Notes: generated by a model not told the origin, from the letters alone. DNA of 64,000 nt from JAJZAM01 sp027391075 (GCA_027391075.1 DAHYHI010000071.1:186001-250000); one strand, 5' to 3'; numbered from the stretch's first letter, positions 43,748 through 55,198 are shown. Numbers and translations: made by a program.

Positions 43748-46267
43748 ATGAAAGCGTTTCGCAGCTTCGCCGTACGAGCCAGACTTCCCGAGACGCTGGC
43801 TCCGCTCCGGGAGATCGCCTGCAACTTGCGCTGGTCATGGGACACCCGTACCCAGGATCTGTTTCGTTGGATCGACCCCGAAGTGTGGGATACAAGCACG
43901 CACGACCCGATCAGGCTGCTCAACTTGGTCAGCCGGGACCGCCTGGAGCACCTGGCAAGCGATCCGACTTTCACGGCCTTCCTCTCCGAACGCTACGACG
44001 AACTGACCAGGTATCTCGAAGCGCCGAAGTGGTTCCAGCAGCGCGACGGGCACCACCTGAGCTGCGTCGCATACTTCTCCCCCGAGTTCGGCATCGCGGA
44101 GGCTCTTCCCCAGTATTCGGGGGGCCTCGGAATCCTAGCCGGCGACCACCTAAAGGCCGCTAGTACCCTCGGGGTTCCGATCATCGGAGTCGGCCTGATG
44201 TACCGCTCTGGGTATTTCCGTCAGCACCTGGACCAAAGCGGGTGGCAGCAGGAGCGTTTCCCGATCCTCGACCCACACGCGATGGCCACAGAGCTGGTGG
44301 ATGATCTGACCGTGTCGGTCGACATGGCCGGCGAAAGCGTGTCGGCGCGGGTATGGCTGGTCCAGGTCGGCCGGGTGAAGCTGTACCTGCTCGACTCCGA
44401 CACCGAGCCCAACAGCGACGAGAGCCGCAAGATCACTGACCGTCTCTACGGGGGTGGGATAGAGCACAGGCTTCGCCAGGAGATTCTCCTTGGCATCGGC
44501 GGAGTGAGAGCCCTCGGGGCGCTCGGCTTGGAACCCGAAGTGTGTCACACCAACGAAGGCCACGCCGGCTTCCTCGGCTTGGAACGGGTGCGCCAGCTTG
44601 TCACCAGGCGCGGTTTGTCCTTCGACGAGGCGGTGGAAGCTGTCAGAGCTGGCACGGTGTTCACGACCCACACTCCTGTCCCAGCGGGCATAGACCGCTT
44701 CCCCCGCGAGCTGATGGAGCGCTACTTCTCCGGCTTGGCGGACGAGTGTGGAATCTCCTTCGACAAGCTGATGTCCGTTGGGCACTTCCCGGGCGAGGAC
44801 TCCTTCGAGCCTTTCAACATGGCCGTGATGGGCTTGCGACTGGCTGCTAGGTCCAACGGGGTTGCGAAGCTGCACGGTCAGACAAGCAGGGAGATGTTCC
44901 AGGGGCTGTGGCCGTCTGTGGACACCGAGGATGTGCCGATCGGCTCGGTGACCAACGGCGTTCACGGCAGGACCTGGGTGTCGGCGGCCATGGACGACCT
45001 GTACTGCAAGTACGTCTCGCCGGCGTGGAACGACGCCGGCCCCGACGAGTGGGCGAGAATTTCCAATGCCCGCGACGACGAAGTGTGGCGGGCCAGAGAC
45101 CAAGGCCGAGAGGCCCTCATCGACTTCGTAAGGGACCGACAACGCCGAGCCCTGCGCGCCAGCGGCGTGCCCGTAGCCGAGCAGGCCTGGGTCGAGGAGC
45201 TGCTCGACTCCCGTTTCTTGACGATCGGCTTCGCCCGTCGTTTCGCCACCTACAAGCGGGCTACGTTGCTCCTCTCCCAGCCGGAGCGGCTCAAGGCGTT
45301 GCTTCTCGACGACCGCAGACCGATTCAGCTGGTGTTCTCCGGCAAAGCTCACCCCGCAGACGACCTCGGCAAGCAGATGATCGCTGAAATCATCCGTTTC
45401 GCGAGCGACCCGGTCGTCCGCCAGAGGATCGCGTTCGTCGCTGACTACGACATAGCCGTGGCGAGGATGATGTTACAGGGCAGCGACGTGTGGCTCAACA
45501 CTCCCCGACGGCCGATGGAGGCCAGCGGCACGTCCGGCGAGAAGGCGGCCCTAAACGGAGTGCTGAACCTTTCGATCCTCGACGGGTGGTGGGACGAGAT
45601 GTTCGACCCCCGCAACGGGTGGGCTATCCCGTCGGCCGAGACTCTAGAAGACACCGACCAGAGGGACAGGGTCGAAGCCGACCACCTTTTCTCGATCATC
45701 GAGCGGGAGATTATCCCGGCTTTCTACGAGCGCTCCACGCAACGACACTCTCGCGAGTGGGTGGCGAAGATAAAGACCTCTGTAGCTACTCTCGCCCCGA
45801 AGGTGATGGCCTCCCGGATGGTGCGCGAGTACGTCGAGGATTACTACGAGCCGTCCGCCGCGCACGCGACCCGCCTCGCAGCGGACGCTTACAGGGGAGC
45901 TAAGGACGTTGCCGCGTGGAAGCAGCGGGTAACGGAGGCATGGCCGCAGGTTAAGGTCCTCGACGTCGACGACGGGGGTAACGTCGTCGACGTCGACCTC
46001 GGCGAGCCGCGCAACGTTTCGGTTCAGGTCGAGCTGGGAGACCTCGAACCCTCCGACGTCAAGGTGCAGATCCTGCACGGCCCAGTCGGCGCTGGCGGGG
46101 AGATGAAGTCCACTTCGGTCGTCGACCTGCTCAGGGCGGACGGCGGCCGCTACGAAGGCTGCTTCATCTGCGACCGCTCGGGCCTGCACGGCTACACAGT
46201 CAGGGTCGTCCCCAACCACGAAGGGCTCGCAGATCCATTCGAGCTCGGCTGCGTCACCTGGGGCTGA
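43748..46267 (+). CDS. glgP: Alpha-glucan phosphorylase
   Basis: Releases glucose-1-phosphate from alpha-glucan. About 839 aa with the N-terminal DUF3417-type extension (MKAFRSFAVRARLPETLAPL), YFSPEFGIAEALPQYSGGLGILAGDHLK, and the PLP-binding Lys599 in ASGTSGEKAALNGVLN. This is the GlgP type common in actinobacteria rather than the classic glycogen phosphorylase. ATG 43748 is preferred over the ATG two codons upstream because of the -10 position. Divergent from the glgE operon, so synthesis and breakdown share a control region. Ends in a 14-nt convergent overlap with meaB. Confidence 0.95.
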   Translation: MKAFRSFAVRARLPETLAPLREIACNLRWSWDTRTQDLFRWIDPEVWDTSTHDPIRLLNLVSRDRLEHLASDPTFTAFLSERYDELTRYLEAPKWFQQRDGHHLSCVAYFSPEFGIAEALPQYSGGLGILAGDHLKAASTLGVPIIGVGLMYRSGYFRQHLDQSGWQQERFPILDPHAMATELVDDLTVSVDMAGESVSARVWLVQVGRVKLYLLDSDTEPNSDESRKITDRLYGGGIEHRLRQEILLGIGGVRALGALGLEPEVCHTNEGHAGFLGLERVRQLVTRRGLSFDEAVEAVRAGTVFTTHTPVPAGIDRFPRELMERYFSGLADECGISFDKLMSVGHFPGEDSFEPFNMAVMGLRLAARSNGVAKLHGQTSREMFQGLWPSVDTEDVPIGSVTNGVHGRTWVSAAMDDLYCKYVSPAWNDAGPDEWARISNARDDEVWRARDQGREALIDFVRDRQRRALRASGVPVAEQAWVEELLDSRFLTIGFARRFATYKRATLLLSQPERLKALLLDDRRPIQLVFSGKAHPADDLGKQMIAEIIRFASDPVVRQRIAFVADYDIAVARMMLQGSDVWLNTPRRPMEASGTSGEKAALNGVLNLSILDGWWDEMFDPRNGWAIPSAETLEDTDQRDRVEADHLFSIIEREIIPAFYERSTQRHSREWVAKIKTSVATLAPKVMASRMVREYVEDYYEPSAAHATRLAADAYRGAKDVAAWKQRVTEAWPQVKVLDVDDGGNVVDVDLGEPRNVSVQVELGDLEPSDVKVQILHGPVGAGGEMKSTSVVDLLRADGGRYEGCFICDRSGLHGYTVRVVPNHEGLADPFELGCVTWG

Positions 46268-47309
46268 CCCCCAAGGCGGCTCTCAGTGCTGCCGCCGCTT
46301 CGTACGAGTCAATCTCGCGCCGTGCCAGGGCAGCCTCTATGCGCGTGTAGCCTTCACCAAGCTCGTTTGCTTCTATCTCGGACACTATTTGCGCTAGGAG
46401 CACAGAACGGGCTTCTTCGAGCATCCGCCGGCGGCGGCGAGTTTCGAGCTCGCCGGTCTCCTCCAGATGTCGACGGTGCGCTTCGATGACCTCCCATAGC
46501 TCGCGGATCCCTTCGCCCGCCGGCGAAGCCGCCGCCGTGGCGAGCACCGGAGGCCTCCACGCCGTTACGTCCCTAGCGGCGGCCGCCCGTGCGTGCCGGC
46601 TGGACAACGCCCCGGCTGAAAGGTCCAGCATCGACTCCAAGTCCCGCCTGGTCTGTTCGGCGCCGGGACGGTCCGCCTTGTTCACGACGAACACGTCCGC
46701 GACTTCGAGGAGGCCTGCTTTCGCCGCCTGTACGGAGTCACCCCAACCGGGGTTCACCACGACGACTGTCGTGTCGGCTGCCGCTGCAACCGCCACCTCT
46801 ACCTGCCCGACGCCGACCGTTTCGACGAGGATCGTCGGGTACCCGCAGGCAGCGAGGACCCTTACCGCCTCCGGCGCGGCGAGGGCGAGGCCACCTAGAT
46901 GGCCTCTAGTCGCCATTGAGCGGATGAAGACCCCGTCGTCGGTCGCGTGACCTGACATCCTTATTCTGTCCCCTAGTATCGCCCCGCCCGAGTACGGCGA
47001 GCTCGGGTCTACAGCGAGCACCCCGACCTTGGACCCTTCCGACCTGATCACCCCGATCAGCTTGTCGGTCAGGGTCGACTTTCCGGCGCCGGGCGCCCCC
47101 GTGATACCAACCACGTGGCGGGCGGAGCCGCCGGCGAAGACGAGCCGGCTGACCCGGCGAGCAGCGGGGCCAGAGCGCTCGACTAGCGAAAGCAGCCTTC
47201 CCAAAGCGGCGCGATCACCACTCCTGGCCGCCTCGAACAACGTGGCCGGATCTCTGCGCCCTGCCTCGACGGTGGGGATAGTGGCGGTTTCACGCTCATA
47301 GGGTTTCAT
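46254..47309 (-). CDS. meaB: Methylmalonyl-CoA mutase-associated GTPase
   Basis: G3E-family P-loop GTPase that protects and reloads adenosylcobalamin on methylmalonyl-CoA (or related acyl-CoA) mutase. From ATG 47309 it is 351 aa: Walker A GAPGAGKST (71-79), SSPYSGGAILGDRIRM, VETVGVGQVEVAV, and the guanine-specificity NKAD. The longer ORF upstream overlaps the divergent peptidase gene and is not used. No mutase gene (mutA/mutB) is in view, so its partner must be elsewhere. Confidence 0.94.
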   Translation of the reverse strand: MKPYERETATIPTVEAGRRDPATLFEAARSGDRAALGRLLSLVERSGPAARRVSRLVFAGGSARHVVGITGAPGAGKSTLTDKLIGVIRSEGSKVGVLAVDPSSPYSGGAILGDRIRMSGHATDDGVFIRSMATRGHLGGLALAAPEAVRVLAACGYPTILVETVGVGQVEVAVAAAADTTVVVVNPGWGDSVQAAKAGLLEVADVFVVNKADRPGAEQTRRDLESMLDLSAGALSSRHARAAAARDVTAWRPPVLATAAASPAGEGIRELWEVIEAHRRHLEETGELETRRRRRMLEEARSVLLAQIVSEIEANELGEGYTRIEAALARREIDSYEAAAALRAALGVSPR

Positions 47310-47356
47310 GTCCCGATAAGTATGTCCCGCCGACCCGGGCGCCCCGCCAGTCGTCG

Positions 47357-47368
47357 TAGGCTCGTGCC
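47357..47368 (+). promoter_or_regulatory. Leaderless-type -10 element of the M20 peptidase gene
   Basis: TAGGCT (47357-47362), 6 nt, then GTG 47369. Confidence 0.5.
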
Positions 47369-48544
47369 GTGACCTACAGCGCAGGATCCTCCCTCGTCGA
47401 CGTCGAACGCCTCTTGGAGCTGACCAAGGAGATGGTTTCGGTTGACACCCGCAACCCACCGGGGAACGAAACGCCCATCGAAGGAGTGGTCCGCTCCGCT
47501 CTGCAACATTGGGATCCGCGCTGGACCAGGATCGAGCCCTCGCCGGGAAGGTTGTCGCTCGTGGCAGAGATCCCACACCCCGACGGTCCCGATCCTTCGA
47601 GGAGGACTCTCATCGTCAACGGCCACCTCGACGTGGTACCGGTCAACGCCCCGGCGTGGAGCGGCGACCCTTTCAGCCCCAGAGTGCTCGACGGCAAGCT
47701 CTTCGGGCGAGGTTCCGCCGACATGAAAGGGGGTATAGCCGCCGCTATCACGGCCTTAGACACGCTTGAGCGGTCCGGGGGTGTGCCTGGTGCGAACATA
47801 GTCTTCCATCTCGTCGCCGACGAAGAGCGTGGCGGAGCCCTCGGCACGAACGTCCTCCTCGACATGGGACTTATAGCCGGCGACGCCTGCCTGATCCCCG
47901 AGCCGACCGACCTTGCCGTGTGCGTCGCAGAGCGCGGCCTGCTCCAAGGGAGGGTCGTCGTGGCGGGTAAGCCGGCGCACGGAAGCCGCCCCCGGGAAGG
48001 CGTTTCGGCGATCGAGCACGCTGCGCGCGTGGTGCTTGCTCTGCACGGAGCCGACTTCGGCGGCCCCGAGCACCCCCTGCTCGGCGCGCCCAGCGCCAAC
48101 GTCGGGATCATAAACGGAGGCAGTGCTTTCAACACTGTCGCAGAAAGCTGCGTAGTCGGAGTCGACCGCCGACTTCTTCCAGGCGCCACCGTTTCGTCCG
48201 CCACAGAGGAGATCATCGCCAGGATCGACGGGGCAGCAGCGGACGGCCTCAGCTACACCTTCGAGGTGGACACCTTCGGCGAGGCGAGCGAGATGCCCTC
48301 CAACGACCCTTTCGCGTCGATGGTTCGTTCGTGCGTCGCGTCGGTCACCGGGTGGGACCCCGACGTCATCGGCATGACGTTCACGACCGACGCCAGGTTC
48401 GTCAGGAACCAGGCCAAGATGCCGGCGGTGGTGTGCGGGCCAGGAGCGATAGACCAGGCGCACGGCGACGACGAGTACGTGACCGTCGAGCGCCTAGCGC
48501 AAGCGTGCGAGGCCTTCGCCAGGCTTTACGCCCAGTTCCGCTGA
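47369..48544 (+). CDS. M20-family metallopeptidase (ArgE/DapE/CPG2 type)
   Basis: 391 aa zinc hydrolase: first metal motif VNGHLDVVP, GRGSADMKGGIAAAI, catalytic DEERGG, and a dimerisation domain after VVVAGKPAHGSRP. The family includes DapE, ArgE and carboxypeptidase G2; which substrate applies is not evident, since no lysine or arginine pathway genes are nearby. GTG start is fixed by TAGGCT-N6. Divergent from meaB across 59 nt. Confidence 0.88.
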   Translation: MTYSAGSSLVDVERLLELTKEMVSVDTRNPPGNETPIEGVVRSALQHWDPRWTRIEPSPGRLSLVAEIPHPDGPDPSRRTLIVNGHLDVVPVNAPAWSGDPFSPRVLDGKLFGRGSADMKGGIAAAITALDTLERSGGVPGANIVFHLVADEERGGALGTNVLLDMGLIAGDACLIPEPTDLAVCVAERGLLQGRVVVAGKPAHGSRPREGVSAIEHAARVVLALHGADFGGPEHPLLGAPSANVGIINGGSAFNTVAESCVVGVDRRLLPGATVSSATEEIIARIDGAAADGLSYTFEVDTFGEASEMPSNDPFASMVRSCVASVTGWDPDVIGMTFTTDARFVRNQAKMPAVVCGPGAIDQAHGDDEYVTVERLAQACEAFARLYAQFR

Positions 48545-48585
48545 AACCTCCCGGCGTCCCGGCCATGCTACGGGCGAAGCCCCGC

Positions 48586-49907
48586 TTAGACGACCGTCCG
48601 CAGGAGTTCGTGCATCTCTTGCGCAAGGGCGCCGACCGAGTCGAACTCGCCGTCCAAGTCGAGGACGGCGAGGAGAGCGCGAAGCTTGGACATAATCCGA
48701 AACCAGTCGACCTCGTCCATTCCCAAAAGGGGAGAGCCACCGACGAGCGACGCCCACTCTCGGACCGCCTCCTGGCGGTCGGTGTCGGCAGGGTCGGCGG
48801 CTAGTCTGCCGGTCGAGGCGAACAACTCGGTCAGCGCCTGGTAGCGCTCCTCGTCGGTGTCGTCGTCGCCAGCGGCGCCGATAATGTCCTCGAAGATGCC
48901 GTCGACGTCTTCCTCTCGCTCCGCGGGCACCAATAGGTCGTCGCCGTCCCACTCGAATTCGATCCCCGCCGCAGACAGTCTCACTTCGAGCTCGGCGCGT
49001 TGGTCGGGCAGCCAGTCGGGGAGCTCATAGACGGTTCGCTCCGAGCGCGTCGCGCCACCGGCCTTGGATGGGTCGTCGTCGGGGATCTCGGAACCGTCTG
49101 CGCCGGCTGGCTCCCCAAGCTGGGCTGCGTCCGGGCCGGCCGACGGCTTTTGGAGCAGGCGACGCAGGACCGCTGCCTGCGTGGCGATCGCCTCGTCCAT
49201 GGCTTCCTCAGCGCCGAGTAGGGCCAGCAGCTGGCGGGTGACCCGGCCCACCGCTGCCCACTGCTGCTCGTCGAAACGCCCGTAACGTTCGACGGTGAAA
49301 ACCGAAGCCGAAGCCTCAGCCACGTCGGCGTCCGCTTGCATGTCAGTCGGGTCATCACATAGGCGTGACACAGCGTCAGAGAGCAGTTCGACAGCGGCTT
49401 TAACCTCAGAGTTCTCCTCGCCGCCGGAGTCAGTTGCGACCCGGCCGGTGTCACCCTGGGCCTCTCCCGATACCCCTGTGTCACCGCCGCCGGCGGTGTC
49501 GCCACCCGCCACCCCCGCGCTTTCAAAGCCGAAGTCCTCGCCGTCTGGGTCCTCGCCGTCAGCATCCTCGTCCCCTTCGGCGCCGTTCGCCGTGGAAACT
49601 CTGAGGCGGCGCGGCCTGAGAAGGTCGCCGAGGACGGCGACGAGGTCATCGACGCGCGACTCGTCGGAGGCGTCCACTACGAGCTCTTCGTCCTCAAAGC
49701 GGTGGGGGATGCCCAGGTCGTTAAGGCGGACGATCAGCTCACCGCGTTCGGCGCCACCCCAACCGTCGATGCGATAACCAACCTCGTCCTCTTCAGGGCC
49801 GGGCGACAACTCCGCGAGGGCTGAGGGCGTCAGCTTCTCCTTGCATGCGTGACAGCGACCCCGCGATCCGACCTCGTAACCGCAGTTGCGGCAGTACCAG
49901 ATCCTGC

Positions 49908-49911
<4 letters not shown>
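48586..49911 (-). CDS. Zinc-ribbon acidic protein of unknown function
   Basis: 441 aa. A zinc ribbon opens the protein (Cys7, Cys10, Cys20, Cys23 in YCRNCGYEVGSRGRCHAC). Two related units follow, one near the N-terminus (GELIVRLNDLGIPHRFEDEELVVD) and one in the second half (AELEVRLSAAGIEFEWDGDDLLVP), separated by a long Asp/Glu/Gly-rich stretch. Very acidic overall, no membrane segment. I do not recognise a family; the paired units may be protein-binding domains. Start TTG 49911 overlaps the upstream stop (TTGA) and begins just before the zinc ribbon; the longer ORF would overlap the previous gene by ~150 nt. Confidence 0.72.
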
Positions 49912-51443
<1,532 letters not shown>

Positions 51444-51549
51444 AGCGTGCTTCCTCTCATAAAAGCTCAGGCTTTACCCGCACGGCCACGAAACGAGCTC
51501 GGCGGGTTGGCGGCGTAGCAGCGTACCTTCGGGGATCCGTTCCGACGGG

Positions 51550-53172
51550 TCAACTGCTGAATCGGGTCAGGTTCTCGTACTCGTAGTACTTGGCGCCGTC
51601 TTCGTGGACAAGTGTCACCCCGGGGGATCGCAAAAGGCCGAGCCAGCTGGCGAGGAAACCGCAGTCACCGCCGAAGCCGGGGTAACCGTTGCGCCACACG
51701 AGCCAAACGGTCTGGCCACCCGACACTCTGTCGAGAGCGGACTGGGCGAACTGCGACACGTCGGTCGATGCGATCACCGACTTGTAGTCGACCCAGTCCA
51801 CCAAAGCCGGGCTTATCGCCCTCGGGAAAGTGATCTGCTGGACGCCTTTGACGCTGAGAAGGCGGTTGACCGCCGGCCCCAACTGGTCAGGGCAGTAGAT
51901 GACAAGGTCCCCCGGCTGGGTCTGGGTGTTGAGGATCGAAGCGACGCTAACCGCCTGAGTGCGCTGCGACGAGTTCTGGGCTTGGCCGCTCATGATCCCG
52001 GCGAGCACGAGGACTGCGAGGACTCCAACTCTGAACCTTCGTCCAGGAAGGGTCACTATCCCAGTCGACATGACGAGCAAGAACAGGGGCAGCGCCACCG
52101 CCGTGTAGCGGGCGACGAACGCAGCGTTGGATATCATCCCGCCGACCACAGCGATGACAAGTGTGGCCAGCGCAATTCCCACGAGCGGCGCCATCCCCGG
52201 CCGAGGTTTGGCTTCCAAGACGACAGCCGGACCGGCTGGCACCTGTCGGACCCTGCCGTGACGATCCTGCACGCTCACCATCGTCCCCGGTGCCGCTGTC
52301 CTGCCGAAAGTCCCGAATATGAAGGCCAGGAACGTGGAGAACATCAGCAGACCCCCCCACGGCCCGCCTCCGCTCCAGTCGGCGAATATGGCCAGCAGGT
52401 CCGAGAAGCTGGCTGCGGAAGTCCAAGGGGTACCCGTATGAAGTGCCTGGAACACGAACACTGGCGCCCAGGGCATCCAAAGAAGTCCCCCTACGAACAT
52501 CGCCTTGAAAGCCGGCTTTCCCCGACCTGACACCCTTATGCGCCACAGCAGCCACACACCGGCCGCTGCCACCAGGTAGATGCCCCAGTAATGGGTGTAC
52601 AACACGGCGGCGGTGCTCGCTCCTAGAGCGACGAGGCGGCGCCGCGAAGGGCTCTCGTAAGCCGAGCTCAAAGCCAGGTAACCGAGGAGCGAGACGGCGA
52701 TCATCAGCGAGTACATACGTGTGACCGTCGCGTAGTTGATAGCGAACGGGGAGGACAGCGCAAGAAAGAAGCTCACCCAGGCGACGCGCCGACCGCCGAT
52801 ACGCCGACCAGCAACCCAGAAAAGCGGCAGTGTCGCCACGCTGATCACCCCCGAAAGGGCTCTAACAGCGAAGTCTCCCTCGCCGAACAGTCTCATCCAA
52901 AAGTGCAGGATCAGGTAATAGAGGGGCGGCGCACCGTCGTGGCTCAAGGCGTGCGGGATCTGAGTCACGGGGAGGCGGGCTATGTCGACACTTATCGTCT
53001 CGTCTAGCCACAGCGCGCTGGGAGTCCAAAAACGCAGAGCCACGCATATGGCTACAGCGATCCCGCCTGCAGCAACGAGCAGGGGACTGGGAACTGTCTC
53101 CCCGAAAAGTGTCTCGACAATCGAACCTGAGGTCGACGCCTGCGCGCGTCGGGATGCGGTCGTCTCCACCAC
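51550..53172 (-). CDS. GT39-type membrane glycosyltransferase (PMT/ArnT fold)
   Basis: About 540 aa with around 9-11 hydrophobic helices. The family opening is clear: WLDETISVDIARLP, then SHDGAPPLYYLILHFWMRLFGEGDFAVRALS, with the catalytic Asp-Glu pair. Such enzymes move a sugar from a polyprenyl-phosphate carrier to a protein, lipid or glycan outside the membrane. GTG 53172 is chosen because TATTAT lies exactly 6 nt upstream; the longer ORF to 53217 reads through that promoter. Its acceptor is unknown; the UGM-like gene downstream suggests cell-envelope glycan work. Confidence 0.88.
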   Translation of the reverse strand: MVETTASRRAQASTSGSIVETLFGETVPSPLLVAAGGIAVAICVALRFWTPSALWLDETISVDIARLPVTQIPHALSHDGAPPLYYLILHFWMRLFGEGDFAVRALSGVISVATLPLFWVAGRRIGGRRVAWVSFFLALSSPFAINYATVTRMYSLMIAVSLLGYLALSSAYESPSRRRLVALGASTAAVLYTHYWGIYLVAAAGVWLLWRIRVSGRGKPAFKAMFVGGLLWMPWAPVFVFQALHTGTPWTSAASFSDLLAIFADWSGGGPWGGLLMFSTFLAFIFGTFGRTAAPGTMVSVQDRHGRVRQVPAGPAVVLEAKPRPGMAPLVGIALATLVIAVVGGMISNAAFVARYTAVALPLFLLVMSTGIVTLPGRRFRVGVLAVLVLAGIMSGQAQNSSQRTQAVSVASILNTQTQPGDLVIYCPDQLGPAVNRLLSVKGVQQITFPRAISPALVDWVDYKSVIASTDVSQFAQSALDRVSGGQTVWLVWRNGYPGFGGDCGFLASWLGLLRSPGVTLVHEDGAKYYEYENLTRFSS

Positions 53173-53184
53173 CGATAGATAATA
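53173..53184 (-). promoter_or_regulatory. Leaderless-type -10 element of the GT39 gene
   Basis: TATTAT at 53184-53179, 6 nt, then GTG 53172. This is the best -10 match in the window; no matching -35 is visible. Confidence 0.6.
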
Positions 53185-53230
53185 CCTGCGCCGCCACCCT
53201 GAGGTGGGGTCAGGCACCTTCCGTTCAGGC

Positions 53231-53242
53231 TACATTCGCCGC
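53231..53242 (+). promoter_or_regulatory. Leaderless-type -10 element of glpX
   Basis: TACATT (53231-53236), 6 nt, then GTG 53243. It is back to back with the GT39 promoter in a 70-bp gap. Confidence 0.55.
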
Positions 53243-54250
53243 GTGAGCGATGACACGATATTCCAGCCGCAAGCCCCTGACCGCAACTTGGCCTTAGAGC
53301 TTGTCCGCGTCACGGAAGCTGCTGCGATGGCAGCGTCGCGTTGGATGGGACGCGGCGACAAGGACGGAGCCGACGCAGCAGCGGTCGACGCGATGCGGAT
53401 CGTGCTGGCGCAGGTCCACATGGACGGGGTGGTCGTGATCGGCGAAGGGGAGAAAGACGAGGCGCCGATGCTCTACAACGGGGAGCGGGTCGGTGACGGC
53501 ACGCCGCCTCAGACCGACGTGGCGGTCGACCCGATCGACGGCACTCGACCCACGGCTCTCGGTCGTGGTGGAGCGCTCGCCGTCATAGCCGTCAGCGAGC
53601 GGAGCACGATGTTCAACCCCGGCCCATGCGTGTACATGGAGAAGATAGCGGTAGGTCCCGAGGCGGCGGGACGGGTCAGCTTGGTGCTGTCCCCTACCGA
53701 AAACCTAAAGGAGATCGCCAAGGCCAAGGGAGAAAAGGTCAGGGACCTGACAGCCGTGATCTTGGACCGCCCCCGCCATGAGGGCCTGATCGAGGAGGTC
53801 CGAACCGCTGGCGCCCGTATCCGTCTGATCACAGACGGGGACGTCGCCGGGGCGATCGCTACCGCCAGCGAGGACTCGGGCGCCGACGTCCTCTTCGGGG
53901 TGGGTGGAACACCGGAGGGCGTGATAGCAGCAGCTGCGCTCAAGAGCATGGGAGGAGAGATACAAGGCCGCCTGGCACCCCGCGACGAGGCCGAGGCGAA
54001 GACGGCTGCGGCACTGGGCTATGACGTGTCGAAAGTTTTGGGCATTGACGACTTGGTGAGCGGGGACAACTGCTTCTTCGCTGCTACCGGCATCACCGAC
54101 GGGGAGTTGCTCCGAGGTGTCCGTTACGACGCCAGGGGGGCCATCACCGAATCTCTGGTGATGCGATCCAAGTCCGGCACCGTCCGGCGCATCACAGCGC
54201 ACCACCAGTTCCAGAAGCTCGCCACCTACACCTCGATCCCATTCGCGTGA
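53243..54250 (+). CDS. glpX: Class II fructose-1,6-bisphosphatase
   Basis: Gluconeogenic phosphatase making fructose-6-phosphate. 335 aa from GTG 53243: RNLALELVRVTEAAAMAASRWMGRGDKDGAD opening, metal motif GEGEKDEAPMLYNGE, and the Li-sensitive phosphatase site DPIDGTRPTALGRGG. An earlier in-frame start (53204) would add 13 residues that include the promoter, so it is rejected. Actinobacteria usually rely on this GlpX type as their main FBPase. Confidence 0.95.
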   Translation: MSDDTIFQPQAPDRNLALELVRVTEAAAMAASRWMGRGDKDGADAAAVDAMRIVLAQVHMDGVVVIGEGEKDEAPMLYNGERVGDGTPPQTDVAVDPIDGTRPTALGRGGALAVIAVSERSTMFNPGPCVYMEKIAVGPEAAGRVSLVLSPTENLKEIAKAKGEKVRDLTAVILDRPRHEGLIEEVRTAGARIRLITDGDVAGAIATASEDSGADVLFGVGGTPEGVIAAAALKSMGGEIQGRLAPRDEAEAKTAAALGYDVSKVLGIDDLVSGDNCFFAATGITDGELLRGVRYDARGAITESLVMRSKSGTVRRITAHHQFQKLATYTSIPFA

Positions 54251-54259
54251 CAAGCCGTC

Positions 54260-55198
54260 TCAGGTACGCCCAGCGGCCACGCACCACGAGCTTCGCCGCT
54301 CGAAGAAGCCGCCAGGTCCGACAGCGCTGAGCTGCTCGAATCGCCATCCTTCCTGGCGAAGCCTGGATTCGAGTTGCCCCAGGAGCATCGCGCCTATCCC
54401 CTGACGTCGCTTAGCAGCGTCGACCCACACCGTCACTAGAGGGCCGGACCTGTCCACCCAAGCCCCGGCAATCCCGCACAAAGAACCTTCGCGACGGGCT
54501 GCTGCGAACACCGGAGCCACCAACCAATCGGGCTCGGCCCGATCCAAAGCGAGCCTGTCAGCGCCGGGCGGATCGACTCCGGACGGTTCCAGCATGGGCA
54601 GCTCGGCGTCGGGGAGCCTCGAGAAGGTGATCTCGACGGGCAATCCTCCCGTGGCTACTCGAACCCGCCGGCCCACGAGGACGTCAGCGCGGGGCCGCCA
54701 GGAACGGCCAGGTCCAAGCTCGAGTAACACTAGGCGGTCGAAGATAGCCGCGGCCTTGTAGGACCCGAGGCAGCTCAGGGCCGCCCGGATCTTGTCCGGC
54801 TCGCCACCGTCGAGGATGGTCACGTGGGGAACCCAAGGCCACGAAAGCTTCCGCTCGAGCGGCTCGGCGAACACCGTGTCGCGAACGGTCCTCAGCGAAC
54901 GAAGCGCAGCCTGGTCACCGCCGACCGTCAGGTAGCAAACTGGATTGTCGGGCAGGAAGCTAGCGGGGGGACCGAGCTTAAGCTCGAAAGGTCCTGGGAC
55001 GCTAGCAGCGGCGTCCCGAAGCACCCCCAGCGCACGGGGCAGGTCCGCTTCCTTGACGTTGACGGGCGGTACCAGCGTGATGTGCGCAGGGATCGTCTCT
55101 AGGCTTGGATCCCCAAGAGCTCTCCGCAGACCAGCGACTTCAAGTCCGGTCGGGTGGTCCACCATCAGCGCCACACCCAACCTCACACGCCCCGGCAC
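54260..55198 (-). CDS. 2H phosphoesterase (2'-5' RNA ligase-like) fused to a GNAT domain
   Basis: 312 aa in two parts. Residues 1-~180 are a 2H phosphoesterase with the paired catalytic motifs HITL (His39) and HVTI (His125), as in 2'-5' RNA ligase/ThpR-like enzymes that act on cyclic phosphates. Residues ~185-312 look like a GNAT acetyltransferase with the acetyl-CoA loop RRQGIGA (264-270) followed by MLLGQLESRL. The combination is uncommon and its role unknown; possibilities include RNA-end or small-molecule modification. GTG 55198 is used; convergent with glpX, divergent from glyA. Confidence 0.82.
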   Translation of the reverse strand: MPGRVRLGVALMVDHPTGLEVAGLRRALGDPSLETIPAHITLVPPVNVKEADLPRALGVLRDAAASVPGPFELKLGPPASFLPDNPVCYLTVGGDQAALRSLRTVRDTVFAEPLERKLSWPWVPHVTILDGGEPDKIRAALSCLGSYKAAAIFDRLVLLELGPGRSWRPRADVLVGRRVRVATGGLPVEITFSRLPDAELPMLEPSGVDPPGADRLALDRAEPDWLVAPVFAAARREGSLCGIAGAWVDRSGPLVTVWVDAAKRRQGIGAMLLGQLESRLRQEGWRFEQLSAVGPGGFFERRSSWCVAAGRT

